Position numbers and translations under genes: made by a program. From Dolomedes plantarius (lineage: Eukaryota; Arthropoda; Arachnida; Araneae; Dolomedidae), in contig OU015493.1 of the NCBI GenBank assembly GCA_907164885.2, forward strand, positions 58,608,802-58,672,801: a stretch of DNA of 64,000 bases, read 5' to 3'. This document shows positions 44,861-56,831 of the stretch, one piece after another. Below the pieces are notes generated by a model, which was given only the letters and a program-made list of their open reading frames with translations, searched no databases and had not been told where the DNA came from. Each line of letters starts with the position of its first letter. Position 1 is the stretch's first letter.

Positions 44861-47800
44861 ATAAAATTGGGGCTGATTGCCCATATTTTTAATATTGAAA
44901 CAGTTTGCTAGAGGATGGTATCCCAATGTAATATGATAACAGACAAATCATTTTCACATTTCTGGTTTATTTTAGCAGTTTTCCATTTGATGGATTTGTG
45001 ACAATTTACTGGCAATGCTAAACTTTTACACTAAGTAAATATCACCCAGATAGAAATGGAGTGATCTATAGGAAAGGAAGCTGAAGATATGAAGAGATAT
45101 ATTAAGCACATAGTGCTAGAGTAAAATAGTGAAAATATAACAATTCAACTGACTGCACTTTGATAGTTGAAAAATAAAATAGCTTGTTTAAGGCTTTTTA
45201 GATTCTTATTTATTTTCCAGAAAATTTTTAAATCTCATTGTCTTCAGATTCCTTCATTATTAAATGTAGACAATATTTAATGTTATTACTGAGCAATTAA
45301 TATAAATATGCATTGATTCAATTATTTCCAGAAATAAATATACTATTTAAAACAGGGTTTCCACTCAGATCTTGAAAATAAATTTAAGGACATATCAAAG
45401 TTATAGCTGGCAATATTCTGAAGAGAATTCACTTATTTATTAAAGGAACTTTTTTTAAATGATTTTTTTTTTTACAATAATACTTTAAAAGAATAATTTG
45501 AGTTAATGTATTAAATAAGCAATCCAACCATATAAAACTATTACTAATACAAAAGTTGATAACTAAAATTTTCTTGAAATTTAAGGATAAATTGTGACAC
45601 CAAAATGAACTTTGATAAATATATCGATAATTTTTTTTATAGAAGTGATGTGAAGGAACCTCTTTAAATCCCAAGAAATTATTTGCCAGTATACTTAAAG
45701 AGTAAAGCACATAAAACTCGCAAATGAAAAAATCATGCATTGCAAGAATAGTTGACACAGGAAAAGTATTCAAACTTTCATCAGTTTCAAATTCTACAGA
45801 CTACTGTATAAATTGTAGGCATACTGCTTACCAAAAGAAAAACAAATTATGAAATCAAAAGGAATAATATTTTAGGTTATAAAGCTAATTTCATCTTTGA
45901 GTAACTGGTTATATGTAACACTTACCAACCTAACCAAAGTACTTATTAAACTACAAATACTGAAGGATTTCTTTCTTTTATATGTATAAAATATTGTATA
46001 ACCAAGAACACAGCTGAAATTAAGTACTGAATGTTTGTAATTCACATTATTTCCTCCAGTATTTTTCTCTGTCTACTAGAAGTTAATCATCATTAAGTTA
46101 AAATTATCATAACTGATTAAGAACCATCTGCAAAGAATATCACATGATTCCAAAACAGACAATTAGCATGCATCAATATTGGCATTAAAGAAAATTTATT
46201 TCAACATAAAACTGAAGAATATCTACAATGACAACGACACTTTGATTCATGTTCTAAAATTACTGCAACTTGTCTATAGCATATGGAACTGAAATAAATA
46301 AAATGCAAAGAATGAATACATACAAAATATAACTAATATTTCTTTCAATTACATTACAAGCTATAAGAAAAATATACCATTTCATTCTAAATTCATAAAA
46401 TAATACTTACAAAAGAGCTATAATCAAATTTATTTAACAAGAGAGTAAGTGCACCATAAAAAATTTTTCCCCGTTAGTAATAATAGAGTAAAATATGCTG
46501 AATTTAAGATTTTTTTATCGGTCTTTTCCAGTTAATAAAATTGGATGATTTTTCATAAGTTAGTAGGTTTTCTTTTATAATTAACAACCTCAGTATAATA
46601 TTTTGCTTATCTATACAGCAAAAGTAAAAGGCCTGGATTTTTTTAAACAAGCTGAATGGTTTTAGGCCCGACTTATATTGGATTTTGTAAACTACTGGTT
46701 CAAATCAAATTGAAATTGTTTAATTTACTTTAATAAAACAGATCAATAATACTTATACATTTTTTTTCATAATTTTAAACCATTAATTTCAATCTTAAAA
46801 AGTCATTAGCAACTTAAATTTCAATTAACTTTCTCAAGATGACAGAGAACATTCTTTTAGAGCTCATTTTTATTTCCAATTTATAAGGCATATAATAGGG
46901 CAAGGTATATCAGACTGGGTTACAGAACCTTGCTAAATCTGTCTGATAGGATTCTTTGGGGCAGCCAATCGCTCTTGATATCTCAATGCTGCCTTTAGCA
47001 AATGAAACATGGTCATTTCATTGAGATTAAAAAAAGCTGCTGTATAAATCGTACCAGAATGCCAAAAAGAAGAGGAACAAATATTTAACTCTGAGAAACC
47101 CCTAAAATGCAACAACTCTATTTGCTAATTTTGCAGCAGGTGAAAGGAAGTTTGTTATCAGATTAGACTTATTTATTCATTGTTTTTGAGAAAAACCTAA
47201 TTTTTACAAGTTATTTCTTGATAATATAAATTTTTTAAATAAAATTTCAAAAAAGAATTTTTAAAATTCTTAATAATTGGTTTAAAATAAAACTTCAGAA
47301 ATCAGTTTCATTTATCCTGTTTATTTGATATTTTTTCAAGCATTAATTTATTTCAAGTTATTTGCATACGGGATGTTCAAAATTACATCTTTTTGATCGA
47401 TTTTATAATTAAAAATATTTTATAAAATATTGCTAACTATTTACTATTGGATATGTAAAGCATTGATAGTAACTGCTTATTTTAATTGTACATTTCGAAG
47501 ATTTATGCACTTTTATATCTTTATTTTTCACTGGGAAGAAGTTTTCAACTGTGCAATGTAGTTGTTTTCTCCTAATTGTATAACTAAAGTTTAATATAAT
47601 AAATGATAAACATTCTTAAAAATTAGTATATCATTTTTAAAATAAAAATTCTATATCCTGGTTTTTTATTATTCCATTTCCCCAATTTTTTCTTAGCATG
47701 TGTGGATGATTCAGATTACGTAAGGTTTAAATTAAAGTTCAGTGGTACTGATGAATGGTAATTCCTTGTTACTGGGTTTTGAAATCTTTGTAATCACAAT

Positions 47801-48079
47801 TTTATTTATACTGATTTCCTAATATTTCCCGCCCTTACTTATTAATTTTTTAAAAATATTTATTTGAAGGAGGGGGAGCTTTGAAACCAAAGTTGATCTT
47901 AAAAATGCTTTATAAAGCTTATTTTTTTATACTCAGCTCTTTTGCCCAAATCTGAAAATGGAAATCCATTAAAGCATCAAAAAATTAAATTAAAAGCTTT
48001 AAATTACTTGATGAACTTATATATACATATAATTGAACACAATAATGCTTAATTTAATGATATAAGCATTGTATTCCAA

Positions 48080-48390
48080 GGCTCTATTGGCCAAGGACTG
48101 AGCACACTCACTTTGTGCTGAAGGTCGTAGGTTCTGACCCAAGTAGGTCAGTAATTTGTCTGCAAGGGTTTTAGGTCTTCAGTTTTGTCATGAAACGAAA
48201 ATTCACCAATCTAATACAAGTATTATATGCCAGATAAGGTTTCATGGATACCCAGATCCTTTTAATGATATAATTAACTTTTTTAGTATGTTCAATTAAA
48301 AGTATAAATAAGACACAGTGGCTAAGGAATCAGTGTGTGCTCCTGCTTCACCTGCAGAAGGTTGAAGGTTCTATTTTACATCAGTCAAAC
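48080..48390 (+). repeat. Two tRNA-like SINE fragments
   Basis: AGGACTGAGCACACTCACTT ... CGTAGGTTCTGACCC (48099-48140) and TGGCTAAGGAATCAGTGTGT ... GAAGGTTGAAGGTTCTATTT (48318-48375) have the spacing of A/B boxes. No terminal A runs or target duplications are clear. Confidence 0.4.
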
Positions 48391-48655
48391 TTTCATACGT
48401 GCGGAATCGAAATCGCTATACTACACATTCTGACCGAAATTTCGCCAAACCGGTACGAGTACAATAAGTCTTCTAATTGTATAAAATACGCTTTCTGTAA
48501 CTCTGGACAACACGTAAAAATATTTCTGTGATTCAACTAATTTAAGTTCAGGTCATGTTTAATAAGCAATCATAAATCGTTCATGATGACGCCATAATAA
48601 GACTGTAATCACAGGGTACGAAATAAAATCCTAAGACTTATTTTCCTACCATTGA

Positions 48656-48768
48656 TCATAGCATGCAAAATTATTAAAACAAAGTTTTCAGTTAGCATGC
48701 AAAATTATTACGTTAACAAAGTTTTCGGTAAGCATGCAAAATTATTAAAACAAAGTTCTTAGTTTCTT
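48656..48768. repeat. Three-copy tandem repeat
   Basis: Three units of 33-37 bp each contain AGCATGCAAAATTATTA and ACAAAGTTTTC(A/G)GT, differing by small indels. They lie just downstream of the TOMM5-like exon's donor, within its presumed intron. Confidence 0.85.
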
Positions 48769-48791
48769 CAAAAATATTTTTTAACAATTAC

Positions 48792-48915
48792 CTGCTCTTA
48801 TTATTCCGACGATAGACAGAAATACAATAAATGTGCCAATTGAGGCAGATCTTGCCTTTTTCTGCTCTTCAACAGGGTCAACCCTTTCAAATTTTAATGG
48901 TTGAAGGCGGATCAT
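48792..48915 (-). CDS. TOMM5-like small outer-membrane translocase subunit, 5' coding exon
   Basis: From ATG 48915 the exon reads MIRLQPLKFERVDPVEEQKK, then ARSASIGTFIVFLSIVGIIR and A plus one base, to a donor at 48791. The short acidic/basic head with DPxEExxK followed by a single hydrophobic segment ending in R resembles TOM5 of the mitochondrial TOM complex (about 51 residues in human), where the next residues are typically a Pro-containing tail. The remaining 10 or so residues would be in a downstream exon that I could not locate. Upstream in-frame codons up to 49020 are probably 5' UTR. Another tail-anchored micro-protein is possible. Confidence 0.45.
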
Positions 48916-49020
48916 AATTTCAGATTTCAAATGATTTTTTTTAAGGAAAGATTGGGTTGAATATGTAACTAATTTTAAACCAGCACCGTGTCTGTGTTCA
49001 GCAAAGAACACAATACTCAA

Positions 49021-50506
49021 GATTCACTTCAAACATTAACATTCAGTCAAGTATAAAGTTAAGAGTATAGAGGCATGGGCCAAAAAAAGAAAATACTATG
49101 ATCATGACCACTTTCATGTCGTTAAACTCCCTGATCTCTCTTTCGCTACGTAAACTGAAATGAAATGAAATCCAGTTAAAACTCGTAAACAAACACGCCA
49201 GTTAAAGGTAATATTATGAAAATCATAATTTGTTAATTCCTAAAAAAGAATTAATTTAGTATAAATGTAATCGGCTCATTGAATAAAATTTTGTATAAGG
49301 TTTTTTTTTTTTTTTTTCTCTCTTTCAATTTGTGTTATTATGTGTTTAAATTATTTACATTAAGTTTCACTCCACAGCAATTGATTTTAATGATAATGTG
49401 GATTCAGTGAGACTAGGACTTGAGCTTTTATTTATTAATATCTATCACATTTCTGCAATATCCTTTTAAAGGGGTGTCGAGAACGGGCGAAGGGTAGGTT
49501 AAAAATTTTATGCGGTGTTACACCCGGACTGGGAAATCTCCATCCGCCGCTGCCTCATTAATTACGTTACGAATGGGTAGAAAAAAATATGTATTAATAT
49601 AACAATTGATTAAAGGTGTTCCTAGACACTCGGTTCTGGGTTGTAAATGTATAAGTATTATTATTAGTCTGTACTTTCGGTTCTTTTACACAAAGTCGCT
49701 GTGATAAGCCATAGGAATATACGATTATATTGTATTTTGATAAACGGATCTAGTTGGATCTTTCGTAGATAGTGTTTTAATTGTCACGATGGTTTTGTTT
49801 TTATCAGAAATTTAAATTTATTCGTGCAAGTTTCCCAATTGTCACTAATTTTTAAGGCATTTTATAATACAACCCTTGAAGCATTTTTTTCTTTTTTTAT
49901 GTTGTGCAAACTTTTTCTCCCCGAACTCCAATAATTATTATAGAAACTTAATTTTGAAAGGTGAAAATCGTTCATATAAAAAGTAGCTGGTTCATTTTTT
50001 CCCAGATGTTTTACTTTGAATGCATACTCTGGTGAGCTCTATTTCATGTACATATTTGTTTTACAATGAAGTTTAGGGTATTTTTCAGTCAATTTCTGTT
50101 TCTTCCAAAATCTAACTTGTTCATTCCGAAGAAAAAAAATTATAAAATTGTCTAAAGTGGAAAATATACATAAAGATTTTAAAATCTGTATATTTACCTC
50201 CAAAAATATTTTAAAATATGAAGCTTTATTATGAAAATTATTTTAAAAAAAGGTTAGTTGAGAACTGAATACCCCATATGGCTAACTAAAATGTGGGAGG
50301 TCAACTTTAAAAAAAAGAGGTTACTACACATATATTGTCTAACTTTGGCAATGCCTATTTAATCTTTGCCCAACCCAAAATATATACTTATTATAACTTA
50401 CCTCTCTTATATTAGAAAGAAATAAAAGGTATATACATAGTATTGTCCTTCATAGTATAAATTCTGTGGAATTCATTTAATCAGTTTAGTGAGAAATTTC
50501 AATATA
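49021..50506. other. Intergenic, nothing recognised
   Basis: It contains the presumed promoter of the minus-strand TOMM5-like gene (no motif assignable), a T run at 49300, and a GC-richer patch at 49475-49560 (GGGGTGTCGAGAACGGGCGA). No gene seen. Confidence 0.35.
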
Positions 50507-52167
50507 CAGTGGCTCCCAAAACTGTTTGTACACTTACGATTTTCAATGAAATAGGGGTCTATCCATTAATTAAAATGAATACTTCAGAATGGGTATTTAA
50601 TAATAAGATCTATAATCTATTCTTAACAAAACTACATGAAATATTTTAAAAATATAGTAAAACTATTCTTAAGAAACCAATAATCAAAAAGTAACAAAAA
50701 ATTTATCTCATAAAAGTCATCGTACACTTGTAAAAAACCTCTACATATTAGTAAATATTCCAATTTTTCGTTAAATTAATATTTAGTAGGATATCCTTTA
50801 GCATCCACAACAGCTTTTAAACGTCTGGGAATAGATTGCACTAGTTCTTTTGTAATTTCTGCATCAATGTTCATCCATTCTTCCATCATAATTGTTTTTA
50901 GTTCGCTTTTCATGTGAATGTCGTGTTTTCGTACTCAAACCACCAGTTCTCTACAAATATGTTCTATTGGGTTTAAATCTGGCAATTGAGGTGATGTTTT
51001 CAAAACTTGTGGAGAATTATAGAGACACCAGAGGTTGAGAGCTGTGTGCTTAGGATCGTTATCTTGATAATAAACAAAGTTGTTTCCAGTATTCAAATTT
51101 TGGTCTGATAATTTTAAATTGTCTCTTAAAATATTTATATAAACAGCATGATTCATTATGCCATCAATAAATACCAAATTACCTAGTCCTGATGCTGACA
51201 TGCACCCCCACACAAGGACACCACCAACGCCATGCTTAACTGTTCCTACTAAGTTCTTGGGATTAAGTTCCTCGTTTTTTCTTCATCATACAATTATACG
51301 CCCATTGGAACCAAAGATGTTAAACTTGCTTTCATCGGCAAATAAGACATTATTCCAGTACGTTTGGGGCTTATTTATCATTGATAGTGTGAAGGAAAGC
51401 CTAAGCTTTCTGTTTTTCTCACAAAAAATTTTCTATGGGCAGAACACCGATGTAATCCAGCTGCTCTGAGAACTCGTTGAAGAGTATGAGGTGAAATTGA
51501 ACCAGAAAATGTTTCATTAAATTCTGCAGTAACTTACAGCACTCAAACGTGGATTTTTCACAAATTTTCTAATTGCAAATCTCTGATCACGTCTTGTTAA
51601 CTTTGCCAGATGACCTTTTCTTATCTTTTTTTTGATCCGATTATCTTCTTTACAGCATTTTATCACATACTGCACAATAGAATGGGATAAATTAAGTAAT
51701 TTAGCAATATTCCGAATTGATTTACCACTACTATGATGAAAAATAATCAATTTTTGAATTCTGTTTGTTGTTTCTTTACGACTACGAACCATTTTTAAAT
51801 AATAAATAGAATATTATGGAGTTGGCAAGCAAAAATTAAAGCCAAACCATATTATAAATGCCACCACAATTCAAAAATGAAAATAAAGTGCCAGACAGCA
51901 TCAGAAGCGTCAGATTTTAATTGTGAATTAATCCGAAAATATTTCAGTGTACGATGACTTTTATGAGAAAAAGTTTGTTACTTTTTGATTACTGGTTTCT
52001 TAAAAATAAAGTTTTACTATGTTTTCAAAATATTTCATGTAGTTTTGTTAAGAATAGATTATAGATCTTATTATTAAATACCCATTCTGAAATATTCATT
52101 TTAAATAATGGATAGACCCCTATTTTATTGAAAATCGTAAGTGTACGAACACTTTAAGAAGCCACTG
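50507..52167 (-). mobile_element. Tc1-like transposon with long IR/DR ends, copy 1
   Basis: 1661 bp flanked by TA. The outer ends CAGTGGCTCCCAAAACTGTT and the inverse of GAACACTTTAAGAAGCCACTG begin inverted arms of about 200 bp. Within each arm CGTACACTT recurs near the inner edge (CATCGTACACTTGTAA), giving an inverted-repeat/direct-repeat layout. Transposase remnants on the minus strand: MVRSRKETTNRIQKLIIFHH (51792), HTH segment IRNIAKLLNLSHSIVQYV, VWGCMSASGLGNLVFIDGIM, YYQDNDPKHTALN (second Asp) and LPDLNPIEHI (Glu). Several frameshifts and a divergent tail make it inactive. Sister copy at 61095-62746. Confidence 0.92.
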
Positions 52168-53709
52168 TACTTTGATTTTTTATAGACCAATTGGAATTTT
52201 TATTCAACTGCTTTTCATTTCATCTAACTAAATATTGGTTTAGCAATTAATTAATACTAATTTCATGTGATGTTCCTGTGTTCATTGTAAGTGATGATTA
52301 ATTTTCAAAACATGAAAGTGATATTCCGTCGTAAAAGTTTAATTAATGATCAGGAATATTTTAACAGCTGAAAAAATATTAAAATATGCAAAGATAAGAA
52401 TTTTAATTAATGTAAATGAATAAAGAGATAACTATCCATTACTCTATTTATTGTTTTTTAACCGAACCTATAAAGATAAAAGAAAACAGTAAAAAGGAAA
52501 GATGGATTCTTATAAGTAAAGGGAAGAAGGGATAAGATTGCTCTAGCTCAAGACCTTTAGGGGTGCAGGCTAATTCTTATAGAGTAATCTAGGTACAATT
52601 CTGAATTCTGTAAAAAAATTTCCCCTAAGCTGCTGATGTTTCCAATGCTTCTGTCACCTAATCTGGCTCTGAAAATACTTTAAACAATAGATTGTTGGTA
52701 CAGCTTTCTTTGGTTATTACATAAAATATATTGTACTACTACTCCATAGCAGCTGAGCTAAAAAATTAAGCACTTGGATATAGTTACATGCTGTGGTAGC
52801 TGTTAGGGGAGAGGGATACCCCTATCACTGGAGACTTTTTCTTTAATACTAGAAACAGATAAGTGTGTACTACAAAGTGAAACAATGCATAAACCAAGCT
52901 TAAATTTTGACATGCTACAAAATGTCATTTCATGATATATCTATATAAAAACTACAAAGCTAGAGAGGGAGTGGCTGTATTTTACATGACTGTGATGTTC
53001 ATCATTGTAATCACAGGCACGACAGCCTAGGGTGGACTTAAGCCTTCTGTTTCTACTTCTAGCTGTAGCATGACAGTTTCTTACATTAACTGCCTAGAAA
53101 TCTTCTCCAATGAGTCTTCCAAGTGCAATATGAGTGTTCCACACTTGGGGTTCTGCAAGCAAGATCTTTTTAACAAGATTTGAGTCATCCATTCTAATGA
53201 GATAAGCAGCCAAATTAAAATGATTAATCTTAATACATGTTATTAAATATGGGTCTTCCAAAAAACTATATAATTTAAAATTGGAATATTGTCTCCATTG
53301 ATTGTTTTCTCTGACACCCCCAAGGATACTTCTCAGTATGTTTCATACAAAAAGAGCTATTTTCCCTTTTTCCATTTTTGGTCATTTGCTCATCTCAGAT
53401 TTATATGTTAGCACTGGATGTATTCAAGTTTTATAAAAAAGAAATGTATTCATGTAAAGAGGAAATGATTGTGATTTTAAAAATCTTCTAAGACTGTAGT
53501 AGCATTTATTAGCAGAAACAATTCTTTGTATTTCTGATATTTTATTTTGACAATTTAATTCAGATCTTAGATAAATAAAGCTGTGTATGATTTTAAAAAT
53601 GTATGGCCTTAATTTAAAACAGGAAGGTCCATTTTGACAATTCATTTCTGGTGCAGCACATGCATTTAGTTTTATCTTGATTGATTTTAAGGTTCATGTT
53701 ACTTGCAGC

Positions 53710-53759
53710 AGCTCACCAATGCACTTAAAGAAAGGCTTCTTTAAGTGCATTGGTGAGCT
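53710..53759. repeat. Perfect 23-bp hairpin, 4-nt loop, inside the RT
   Basis: AGCTCACCAATGCACTTAAA-GAA and its exact complement flank AGGC. On the minus strand the second arm replaces RT codons between AFL and AAASNM. Confidence 0.95.
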
Positions 53760-54963
53760 ACCAAATCAACATTATCTGCACATGGAAAAATTTGAATTGA
53801 TTTAGAAAATGTATTGCCATTTGTATTAATTCCTGAATCTCTTATAACTTTCTCAAGGCAGACGTTATAAAGAAAACACAACAGGGAGTGCCTATGGTGC
53901 ACTACATTTCTTACAAATATCTCAGCAGAGAGGTTATCTTGAATTTGTATTTTATAAAATCTATGATGCTAGAAAGAGAGAGACTGTGCTAGAGGGGAGA
54001 CACAATTTGTGCCACTGTGGCTTTAGTTAGTTTAATAAAATTTGTTTGAACACAGAATTCTGGCATTACACTGAAAAAGTTTTTTTATATACTGATGCTG
54101 ACAAATGCAACTGTAAAATCTACAAACAAGTGATGTGCATCTACACTAAATTCTGTAGCATTTTCAAGAATTTGTCTAACATTAAAAATTTGATCAATGA
54201 TAGATTTTCCTTTCCTAAAACCATATTTGTAATCTCCAATTTGCTTATCAACAAATGGCAGTAGTCTATCGAAAGTTATATTTGAAAAGTTCTTACATGA
54301 TGCACAGAGAAGCACCCCTGTAATTAAACTAGTTTATGGGGTTACCTTTCTTAAGAATTGGATAGATGTTAATCTACCAATCAGTAGGTATCTTTTCCAA
54401 TTTCCAAATACTAGATACCAAATCAAGAATATATTGGAGTTGTTCAGGCCCATGACTTTTTAATAGCTGCAAAGCTATAACATCATGTCCCAGGGATTTG
54501 TAGTTTTTAAGTTTTATAATGGCAACCTGAACTTCTTCATTTGGTGGTAGTTCCTCTCCCTTGAATTCATTACCATATGAAAAAAAGATCAGTTTCCTCC
54601 TCCTCTTCCTGATTTAACAGTTCATCAAAAATGCTCTTTCCATCTACTGAGAATGATTTAACAGTAATAATTTTCCCGCTTTTACTCCTGAGAACAGTTA
54701 CTTAGGTTTAAAGTCCCTTCAACTAGAGTTTATTTATTTTTTTTATTTATCGAATATTCTTAAAAGTTCCTCTCCTCATGTAATAATTTCTTAAGGCAAT
54801 AAATTTTCTTTTCTTGTCCTGGCTCAGTGATATGCACCAAAAGCAGCTCTAGTATTTCTTTGTAGCTTTATTTTGTATGCTTCATTCTTTTTATTTGTGA
54901 CCAAGGCACATTCCTTATGGAACCAGACTTCTGATTTACGCTTCTTATTTTTACCCAAAGCTG

Positions 54964-54995
54964 TACTAGCAGCATTATGGATAATGCTGCTAGTA
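54964..54995. repeat. Perfect 15-bp hairpin, 2-nt loop, inside the LINE
   Basis: TACTAGCAGCATTAT, GG, ATAATGCTGCTAGTA. It lies in the RT upstream region. Confidence 0.95.
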
Positions 54996-55615
54996 TGCTT
55001 TTCATGGCAGACCAGGACTCATCAAGCGAACTGAGAGCAGTTGGTTAAAATAATATGCTGTCAAGCACAGATACATATTCATGTTTCCTTCTCATCCTTT
55101 AGTTTTTTACAATCAAATTTCTCAGAACAAACTGCAAATTCTCTCTTTGTAAGAGAAATTTTTCCCCATAATTTGTCTACAATTAAGTAATGGTCGAAAT
55201 CAATATTTGCTCCCCTGCAGGTTCTTACATCCAGAGGGTCGGTTGACTGTGATGTTACTCTAAAGAATTACTGAAATCAATATTGAATGGAATTTTCATT
55301 TGCTTATTGTTTTATAAAAAACATGAGTAGTGTTTTTCTAGGTTATTGTGAAGTATTCATATAGAATTGCTGTAAAAATTTCCAAAAGATCTGTATAATG
55401 TATTTGTACATTGTTATAATTTATGCTATAAATTCAATACATGTATTTTTTTAATATGCTCTTAATTTATATTCAGTAAGTACTTAAATAATATATATAT
55501 ATATATTTTTTTTTAAATCATGTTTTTTTATTTATTTATTTAAGAGATGTGAAATATGCAAATTTATCAAAAACTATATATGATTTAAGAAAACACATAT
55601 CATTTCAGATTAATT

Positions 55616-56761
55616 ATGGAGGATGATTCACCAGTTATTTATGGTTTAGAATTCCAAGCTCGAGCATTAAGTCCTCAAAATGCTGAAACAGACGTTATCA
55701 GGTTTTTTGTTGGTACACAATCTTTAAAATTTGAAAACCAAATTCATCAACTTGATTATGATGAAGAAAGTAACAGTGTAATAAAAACTGTTTATCTTCA
55801 CAGTGCTGGAGAAATTTGGCACTTAAACACATCACCTAGTGATCTTGATTTATTATCTACCTGCTACAATCAAATAACTACTGATGGAAAATGTGAAATG
55901 CAAGGATCTATTTGGCGTTTACCAGCTAACAAGGCTGGCTCTGGTTCTGATGAATCTTCTTCATCATTTCCTGCACTTGAATTAGTAGCAAATTTAGATT
56001 TGAAAGAGAGCACTGGTGAATTTCGAAGTATATTATGGGAACCCATATCAGGCAAAAGATTAATTAGCCTAACAGATTCTTCCTTTTACTTGTGGGATTT
56101 TGAAAATATTAACAAACCCTTTCAGTCTTATTTGCTTCCTGATCAAAAAGGGAGACAAAAATTTACAAACACCAGCTGGAATCCTCACCATAACTGCAAT
56201 ATTATAGCTGCTGCAATTGATACCTCTGTACGCAGTTGGGATATACGATCTATGCAGTCATCTTGGTCTATAGAAAATGCTCATGGACAATTAGTTCGTT
56301 CACTAGATTTTAATCCAAATAAACAGTATTATTTAGCAACCTGTGGTGATGACTGTCAAACAAAGTTTTGGGATGTTCGAAATAGTAAGGAAGCCCTTTT
56401 GGTACTATCTGATCATTCACATTGGGTATGGTGTGTAAGATATAACAGTTCTCATGATCAACTAGTTTTGACATCAAGTAGTGATTCCCGTGTGATTCTG
56501 TCCAGAGCAGCCTCTGTGTCATCCGAGCCATTTGGTCACTTGATTGAAGATGATGACTTTGATGAACAACAAGAAAGAGATAAAGGTTCTGATAAGTGCA
56601 TTCCAGATGGAGTTATTTCAGTATATGAAGAGCATGAAGATAGTGTTTATGCTGTTGAGTGGTCCCCTGTTGATCCTTGGTTGTTTGCATCTCTTAGTTA
56701 TGATGGACGTTTAGTTATTAACAAAGTTCCTCGTTCAGAAAAATATAGAATACTTTTGTGA
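55616..56761 (+). CDS. EIPR1: EARP and GARP complex-interacting protein 1 (TSSC1)
   Basis: A 381-codon uninterrupted frame starting MEDDSPVIYGLEFQARALSP and ending RSEKYRILL, about the length of human EIPR1 (387). EIPR1 is a WD40 beta-propeller that binds the endosomal EARP and Golgi GARP tethering complexes and helps endosomal recycling and dense-core vesicle maturation (family knowledge). Visible WD-type segments: LVANLDLKESTGEFRSILWE, TSWNPHHNCNIIAAAIDTSV with RSWDIRSM, HGQLVRSLDFNPNKQYYLAT with TKFWDVRN, HSHWVWCVRYNSSHDQLVLT, and EHEDSVYAVEWSPVDPWLFA with SYDGRLVINKVP. An acidic insert (EDDDFDEQQE) sits before the last blade. ATTTCAG at 55602-55608 just before the start suggests a 5' UTR intron; the coding part has none. 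AATAAA at 56826-56831 can serve as polyadenylation signal. Convergent with ANAPC5. Confidence 0.96.
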   Translation: MEDDSPVIYGLEFQARALSPQNAETDVIRFFVGTQSLKFENQIHQLDYDEESNSVIKTVYLHSAGEIWHLNTSPSDLDLLSTCYNQITTDGKCEMQGSIWRLPANKAGSGSDESSSSFPALELVANLDLKESTGEFRSILWEPISGKRLISLTDSSFYLWDFENINKPFQSYLLPDQKGRQKFTNTSWNPHHNCNIIAAAIDTSVRSWDIRSMQSSWSIENAHGQLVRSLDFNPNKQYYLATCGDDCQTKFWDVRNSKEALLVLSDHSHWVWCVRYNSSHDQLVLTSSSDSRVILSRAASVSSEPFGHLIEDDDFDEQQERDKGSDKCIPDGVISVYEEHEDSVYAVEWSPVDPWLFASLSYDGRLVINKVPRSEKYRILL

Positions 56762-56831
56762 AAAGAAATAGCTTATTATATGATGTTTTGCTTAATACTA
56801 CATTCCTTTCATCTGAAATTATTTTAATAAA

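Larger units (their letters stand above)
43041..48650. other. AT-rich intergenic region
   Basis: About 5.6 kb without a recognised gene. Short open frames here have no family signature. SINE-like pieces occur at 44590-44860 and 48080-48390, listed separately. A terminal exon of the minus-strand TOMM5-like gene may be hidden here. Confidence 0.4.
52900..55230 (-). pseudogene. Non-LTR retrotransposon (LINE) reverse transcriptase remnant
   Basis: Read 3'-ward on the minus strand, scattered frames give in order: a helical region with IHNAASTALGKNKK, then SEVWFHKECA (about 54990-54900); FDELLNQEEEE; VAIIKLKNYKSLGHDVIALQ; KIPTDW and PILKKG; DRLLPFVDKQIGDYKYGFRK then GKSIIDQIFNVRQILENATE and HHLFVDFTVAF (54315-54085); NLSAEIFVRNV; a degenerate YADD as FPCADNVDLV near 53790; ASNMNLKINQDKTKCM; ELNCQNKISEIQRIVSANKC (about 53560); and a final RMDDSNLVKKILL part near 53150. 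This is the palm/thumb and C-terminal order of a LINE reverse transcriptase. No endonuclease domain. Many stops and shifts. Clade not assigned. Confidence 0.85.

Noticed and set aside
45429..45773. 114-codon minus-strand frame
   Set aside because: AT-rich hydrophobic composition, no family motif, no splice context.
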